Origin: Pyronema omphalodes
Taxonomy: Eukaryota; Ascomycota; Pezizomycetes; Pezizales; Pyronemataceae
DNA length: 64,000 bases
Reading direction: 5' to 3'
Assembly (NCBI GenBank): GCA_024516155.1
Contig: JAJJXM010000067.1
Span: forward strand, 1-64,000
The translations under genes were made by a program, and so were the position numbers. The notes under the pieces were generated by a model. That model saw only the letters and a program-made list of their open reading frames with translations, made no database searches and was not told the DNA's origin. Positions 63,208-64,000 of this stretch are shown piece by piece (positions within the stretch are counted from its first letter, which is position 1; each line of letters opens with the position of its first letter).

Positions 63208-64000
63208 AAGGAAAAGGTGGATTCCTGGGGCAACCGTCGCCCACCAGTTCAACCACGGCAGGACCGGCGGATAGAATCTCGAGTGTAGGACCATACGGAA
63301 GAAACGAAAAAATTATCCTGCGAGTAAAGTTAATCGGACGAAATAAGAAAGAATACCAAACAACGGCCATGATCGACTGCGGGGCCACGGAGAATTTTAT
63401 AGATCGAAAATATGTGAGACAGCAGGGATTGCCCTGCGCGAAAAAATTAACCCCACGAAAGGTTCTCGCTGTAGACGGACGGGAATTGGATGGGGGACCA
63501 GTAACCCACGATGCCATGGTGACCATGGTGATCAACGACCATAGGGAAGACATCAAGCTCCACTGTATTACCATTGGCAACGCACCCATTATCCTGGGAC
63601 TGCCTTGGTTGCGGAAACACAATCCCAGCATCGACTGGAAGGAAGGAAGGATTGTCTTCAACTCCGAAAAATGCGGAAAGAACTGCCTTCCTACCTCGCC
63701 CCATGCCACGACCGTATCGGAACGGGGGGCAGAAAAAGAACATAATCAACGGATACATGAGGAAGCGGAGCACGCCTATGGTATGGAAGGACCGAAGGAG
63801 ATGCTTCAGACGGATGAGGAAGATGAGCTTCGCATCCAAGAGATCTGGGGAGAAAGTATAGAAGAAGATGACGAAGGAGAAGAAGTGGAAGAGTCGGAGG
63901 ACGAGGATATGGAAAGCGTACAGGGATCTAGGCGCGCGGAATCCACCGAGGCCGATCCCAACTCGCCTCAGTGCGCTTCGCGGCAACCCCCGCAAGCGCC
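63183..64000 (+). CDS. G5 Pol, N-terminal part (protease), cut by the window edge
   Basis: About 270 codons open in the -1 frame from the heptamer. The retropepsin has IDCGATENFIDRKY and the flap/C-terminal motif PIILGLPWLRKHNP, matching G2 pol. It is followed by an acidic linker (EEDDEGEEVEESEDEDME) before the RT, which lies outside. No lesion seen. Confidence 0.88.

Larger units (their letters stand above)
54845..64000 (+). mobile_element. Ty3/gypsy element G5 (related to G2), 5' part
   Basis: 5' LTR 54845-54954 plus 61373-61884 (622 bp once G4-III and one target copy are removed), leader, gag and the start of pol. It continues beyond the right edge. Gag is clearly homologous to G2 (SNPKVEDPELYYGER, GEADSKEVAR), and the LTR ends are alike (TGTCAC; atctaca). 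Gag and the visible pol are open, so this element may be young. Confidence 0.9.

Noticed and set aside
1..64000. Strong RIP as general explanation of the damage
   Set aside because: Several multi-kilobase copies (G1-a, G3, G4-III, G5) are open and near-identical repeats persist, and many lesions are indels or TGG-to-TGA changes outside the usual RIP context.

Overview
The window is a TE-rich block of a filamentous fungal genome. Almost everything in it is retrotransposon, nested and rearranged. Ascomycota (Pezizomycotina) is suggested, not proven, by two kinds of host-gene relic: a C2H2 finger like that of the Con7 regulators and a fungal rhodopsin-type membrane protein. TTAGGG-like motifs fit the same group. 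I see no tRNA, rRNA, CRISPR array or intact host gene.

For bookkeeping I name five Ty3/gypsy families G1-G5, a further gag-like repeat H, a short LTR X and one LINE. Pol ends in a chromodomain in G1-G4 (chromoviruses), and Gag carries a CCHC knuckle in G1, G2, G4 and G5. All five join Gag to Pol by an apparent -1 frameshift at a slippery heptamer just before the gag stop.

Layout: 1-3741 G1-a (minus, open Pol); 3742-4018 LTR X and leader; 4019-8487 a G1/G2 hybrid (minus); 7219-14790 G2-a (minus), whose 3' LTR carries a 696-bp MITE; 14791-16150 H-a; 16294-18492 two 1.1-kb tandem repeats; 18493-18959 a diverged G4-like LTR; 18960-23716 a non-retroelement island with Con7-like, rhodopsin-like and acidic coiled-coil relics; 23717-24060 inverted G1 LTR piece; 24061-30629 G1-c (plus); 30630-37936 G3 pol (minus) between inverted 1.6-kb LTRs; 37937-41516 a decayed LINE; 41517-54302 G4-I (target duplication TATAG), split by G4-II at 47190-53611 (CACAA); 54303-54844 H-b; 54845-64000 G5 (plus), whose 5' LTR is split by G4-III at 54955-61367 (GGGAT).

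The most unusual feature is a third ORF behind pol in G2-a. It encodes a Cys/His-rich protein with one C-terminal membrane segment, and that segment is written by the first bases of the 3' LTR. The related G5 LTR encodes a similar segment in the same phase, so the reading frame may be conserved. Other points of interest are the G3 inverted LTRs, the G1/G2 tandem chimera, and an excess of single-base insertions in two G4 copies that may be assembly error.
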